In this document: positions 60,790-64,000 of the stretch, piece after piece
How positions within the stretch are numbered: the stretch's first letter is position 1
Layout: each line of letters begins with the position of its first letter
Notes under the pieces: generated by a model
Told to the model about the DNA's origin: nothing
Databases searched by the model: none
The model's input: the letters and a program-made list of their open reading frames with translations, nothing else
DNA from: Capitulum mitella
Taxonomy: Eukaryota > Arthropoda > Thecostraca > Pollicipedomorpha > Pollicipedidae
DNA: 64,000 nt
NCBI GenBank assembly: GCA_030062745.1
Contig: CP099850.1
Coordinates: forward strand, 7,068,001-7,132,000
Direction: 5' to 3'
Translations under genes and position numbers: made by a program

Positions 60790-62500
60790 AAGCAACGCAA
60801 ATTCAGGACGAGAAATCGTAAAGACGAATTGAAAAAGCAGAAACTCGAGACAAAAAAAAATGAAAAATCGAAAAACGAGAAATCGCAACAATGCTTAAAT
60901 ATTTAAACTTTATTGCGATTTTCCACGACAATCGCTTCGATCGCTTTGTGATTTATCACTCGGAAGATACCTTCACGTTGAGTTGATTTTGAGGACAGGA
61001 GCGCGGTTGCCTAGTTTAGCCGGCCTTGGCGTTAAACATTTAGGATTTGTAGGCTGGCTTGTTCTGCGGAGACGAAGGGAGAAGGTGGACAAGTCCCTGG
61101 AGAGGAGGGAGCCATTGGAATGGAGGAAAGTCATGGTAAGCTCGAGAGACATGTTGATCAAAGCAATGATGGTAGCTACATGTGCGTATTCACTATTCAG
61201 GAACCTTGGCACCTCCCATTTGCATGCGTGCTTACCTAGCATGGAAACATTTGCATGAAGGACAGACTACACTGGCAGGAAGTTAGGCACATTGGCGGAT
61301 CCAGAGGGAGGGACGGAGGGAACCAGTTTCCCGAGTCTACATGGTAGGTCAGCATAGTTGTTGACCGGGGGGAAGGTGGCTGGCCGTGTGTTTTCGGAAT
61401 GTACTTCAGCGGCCGGGTATGAATAGCAAACCATCAACGGGGGGAAGGGGCTGGGCAATTTCAAACTCTGGCTGAGTAGAAATACCCATGTGTTTTGTTG
61501 GAGGGAGGCAGTGATCATTATGGAGTACGAAATTTTTCTTGAAATATAAATTTATTGGTGCTCCTTGACACCAGAAAACGACGGTTTTCCCAACACTGAA
61601 TCTGCCCGATCTTGGACTGGTTTCAGGGCACCCCATACCTACATCTCACTGACATGCATGCCGCAGGTTGGATGTGCAGCAAGAGAAATTGCAATATCCA
61701 TGCTAGACATGAGCTGGGTAGTCCAGTGACAACAGAATTATTCATGTGATGATTTTTCATTAACAGAATTGGTGTAATATGTGCTTTACCATTATCCATT
61801 CAGGAAAAAGACCCATTGACTCAGGGGTGGACCCAAAATGTTGGTTTATGCTGATTGGGGGGGGGGAGCGCAATCCCGGAAAGGTATACTGGTTTTCAAA
61901 AACTTGTTGGATTTTGCTCCATTTCACCTCCCAGTCTGTTTTAAGACCAGCTTTCCTTTACCCATCTTGGTGGCCTTGCTCCCCCTCCTTGGATCCGCCA
62001 ATGTGCCTAACCTGCTGCAAGTGTTGTCTGTCCTTCAAGTAAATGTCTCCATTCTAGACAAGCACGCATGCAAATGAGAGGTGCCAAGGTCCCTGAATAG
62101 TAAATACACACAAATGGCTACCATCACTGCTATAATCAACATGTCTCTCGGATTTACCTTGACTTTCCTACATTCCAATGGCTCCCTCCTCTCCGGGTAT
62201 TTCTTCACCTTCTCCCTCCATCTCCGCAGAACAAGCCAGCCTACAAGCCCTAAATGCTTAATGTCAAGGCCGGCTAAACTTGGCACCCGCTCTCCTGTCC
62301 TCAAAATCAACTCAAAGTGAAGGTATCTTCAAAGCGATAAATCATTGAACGATCGACAAGATTGTGATGAGAAACCGCAGTAAAGTTTAAACATTTAAAC
62401 ATTGCTGTGATTCCCCGTTTTTCGATATTTTGTTTTATCGTCTCGAATTTCCGCTTTTTCAATTCGTTTTTACGATTTCTCGTCCTGAATTTGCGTTTTT
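60790..62500. repeat. 1.7-kb imperfect palindrome (arms about 530 bp)
   Basis: 60,790-61,320 matches the reverse complement of 61,981-62,500, roughly 80-85% by eye, around a 660-bp loop. Shared blocks include AATTCAGGACGAGAAATCGTA at the outer ends and TTGGCGGATCC at the inner ends. Both arms give a similar 91-codon open frame (GWLVLRR core). The loop's right edge has a CAGGGGTGGACCCA motif (about 61,823) that may mark another element. Confidence 0.8.
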
Positions 62501-63175
62501 CAAATTCGGTGTTGCGTAGTGGAACCGGCCCCGTGTATCACTATGGACCTGGCATTTTCTGGTGGCGGAAAATCGCAAAATCGAAGCGGAAAATTGGAAA
62601 ACCGCGCAGTGGAGCCTGGCAGCTTGGCTATATGTCATCCTTGACACGCCTATAAGACACATCCCGAAGAAACCATCCTTAACACAGCCCATCTCAAGCC
62701 CGCTATCTGGTGGAGATACGTGTGAACGACAGTTCTGTAATACAGTCCCATGGTGGAGGACACTGAGCCACTTCCACTAGCGTCTGAGTCGTGTCTGCAA
62801 AAACATCCAGTTCACCATGAAGCTCTAACAAACGGTCCACTATCATTCCTTGACGCTTTGGTACATCGAACAGACAAACAAGCTGAACACAAAAGCACTT
62901 CGCACGCCAGTTCCATGCTTTTTCATTTGAGGGGCCTTAGTAGCATGGGTACGAACTATTTTTTTAACTTTTGACAGAAAATAAACCTCTGTATGAGCCA
63001 GCTCATGAATGTACTGTGCACCACGTGGTCGTCGGTTGAATTATCGTGCTATGTATGGTCCTGTGCTTCGAATCAATCTGACCTGTTGTCATTCAAACAA
63101 AGAAGCAAGCAGTAAGTCAAAAATCCACATTGTCGCCGTCTTTAAGATCGTGTTCGATCTTTGGCTGTGTCTGCA
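62501..63175. other. intergenic, no gene recognised
   Basis: Nothing recognisable on either strand. Confidence 0.5.
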
Positions 63176-63183
63176 CCCTCACT

Positions 63184-63458
63184 CAGGAACGTAGCCGAGG
63201 GGGGGGGGCGCATGAGGGCTATGGCTGCCTCCCGAACCAAGCGGTCTTCACTAGATATGTAGCGTTTTCCCAAAAACGCATGATAGTGATCATATGTATG
63301 TTTAAAAAGTAAACATGGTGTTTTCCTGTGAGTTAAATGTTAAATAAATTGCATAAAATTGGTGTTATTCCTATAAATTTCGTCCTATGTCATTGGCATA
63401 TCACAAAATTAGGCATTTCCCCGGTCGCCCTCTAAGAAAAATCTTGGCTACCTGCCTG
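63184..63458 (+). mobile_element. hAT-type MITE, family A, copy 4
   Basis: 275 bp, start CAGGAACGTAGCCGAGG, end TTGGCTACCTGCCTG. Flanking octamers CCCTCACT (63176-63183) and TCCTCACT (63459-63466) match at seven of eight. A G10 run lies near the left end. Confidence 0.85.
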
Positions 63459-63466
63459 TCCTCACT

Positions 63467-64000
63467 CGTCGTGGAACAAGTGCCACTATCATCCTGCATG
63501 TCGCCGCGCCCGTCCGTTAGCTGAAGGACGGGGTTCATGAGCGCGGGGGACTGCGGGGCTCAAGGACACGCGGTCCTGGCGTCTCCGATTACTAACAGGA
63601 AGGTAATTTGTATGTCGTCTGCGTGGAGGGGCTGGCAGGGGGGGGGGGCGGGCGTGGAAAATCCCACTGGGCTGGCTCGCTGTGTGATCTGATCATTTCA
63701 TCATCCGTCTTTCAAAACGGTCACCATGTCACCGTTGACTAAATGATGCCCTCGGCTAAGGTCAGATCCCACTCCGTAACACATCTTGTGCACATTTGGT
63801 GCTCACGGTCATATATATGTTCACGATCATTTTTGGATAGGTCAAGTCCGACTGAGGGATGTTGCTGATAAGGGTTGTTGATGAGGACATTTGTTGAGGG
63901 AGGGATGCTCAATAATGAGGTGAAACGAGTATTTGGGAACACTGCTGGTCAGACGCGGTCCCTTTCTTACGTTACAAGGACACGTAACCATTTCTGTTCG
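63467..64000. other. intergenic, no gene recognised
   Basis: CpG-rich sequence with a G11 run near 63,638. No domain or RNA gene is seen. Confidence 0.5.

Noticed and set aside
1-64000. CRISPR arrays, operons, prokaryotic promoters, rRNA, complete tRNA genes
   Set aside because: The sequence is eukaryotic with spliced genes; no spaced direct-repeat array and no complete tRNA cloverleaf was found.

Overview
This window is eukaryotic nuclear DNA, most likely from an arthropod. Three host genes have GT..AG introns with matching phases. There are two interstitial tracts of the arthropod telomere motif TTAGG, and the mobile elements are typical of invertebrates (a Penelope-like element, a jockey/CR1-like LINE, hAT and TTAA-target MITEs). 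I cannot name the species. Class is also uncertain; chelicerate or crustacean is a guess from the style of the LINE and of the genes.

Host genes. (1) A repressor-class E2F4/5 transcription factor lies on the minus strand, coding from 24,097 down to 11,894 in seven supported exons plus one doubtful one. It has a winged-helix DNA-binding domain, a dimerisation/marked-box region, a proline/alanine-rich linker and a C-terminal pocket-protein-binding motif. (2) A complete Rab10 small GTPase lies on the plus strand, 28,610 to 34,432, in five exons coding 200 residues. (3) A METTL24-like/FkbM-type methyltransferase with a signal anchor lies on the minus strand, 50,224 to 47,337, in two exons coding 329 residues. 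E2F and Rab10 are divergently transcribed. CpG is strongly depleted through the 5' halves of both genes and recovers around the Rab10 start, which resembles the mosaic gene-body methylation known in invertebrates.

Layout. 1-3,145: broken Penelope-like element with a hammerhead-ribozyme-like core downstream, split by a 1.2-kb TTAA-flanked MITE. 3.2-11.6 kb: intergenic, with two kinds of hAT MITE and an unusual pair of competing hairpins. 11.9-24.1 kb: E2F; one large intron holds a 26-bp minisatellite that was itself split by a second copy of the TTAA MITE. 24.1-28.6 kb: E2F/Rab10 intergenic DNA with a CCTAA tract and a young 142-bp-arm foldback carrying TTAGG repeats in its loop. 28.6-35.1 kb: Rab10. 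35.6-39.3 kb: hAT MITEs and GGTCA-rich relics. 39.4-40.7 kb: a degenerate 63-bp minisatellite. 43.4-44.9 kb: a GC-rich LINE with its central reverse transcriptase missing. 45.9-47.1 kb: another TTAA-type element, then the methyltransferase. 50.3-57.8 kb: nothing recognised as a gene. 57.8-64 kb: LINE tail, a repeat pair, a 1.7-kb imperfect palindrome and a fourth hAT MITE.

The three genes do not form a pathway: E2F acts in cell-cycle transcription, Rab10 in vesicle traffic, and the methyltransferase-like protein has no known substrate. I saw no evidence for a novel multi-gene system. The main novelty is in the repeats: a MITE family with a conserved nuclear-receptor half-site array, the TTAGG foldback, and the minisatellite and palindrome structures. 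Coordinates come from reading by eye; splice sites rest on GT/AG, phase and homology, not transcripts.
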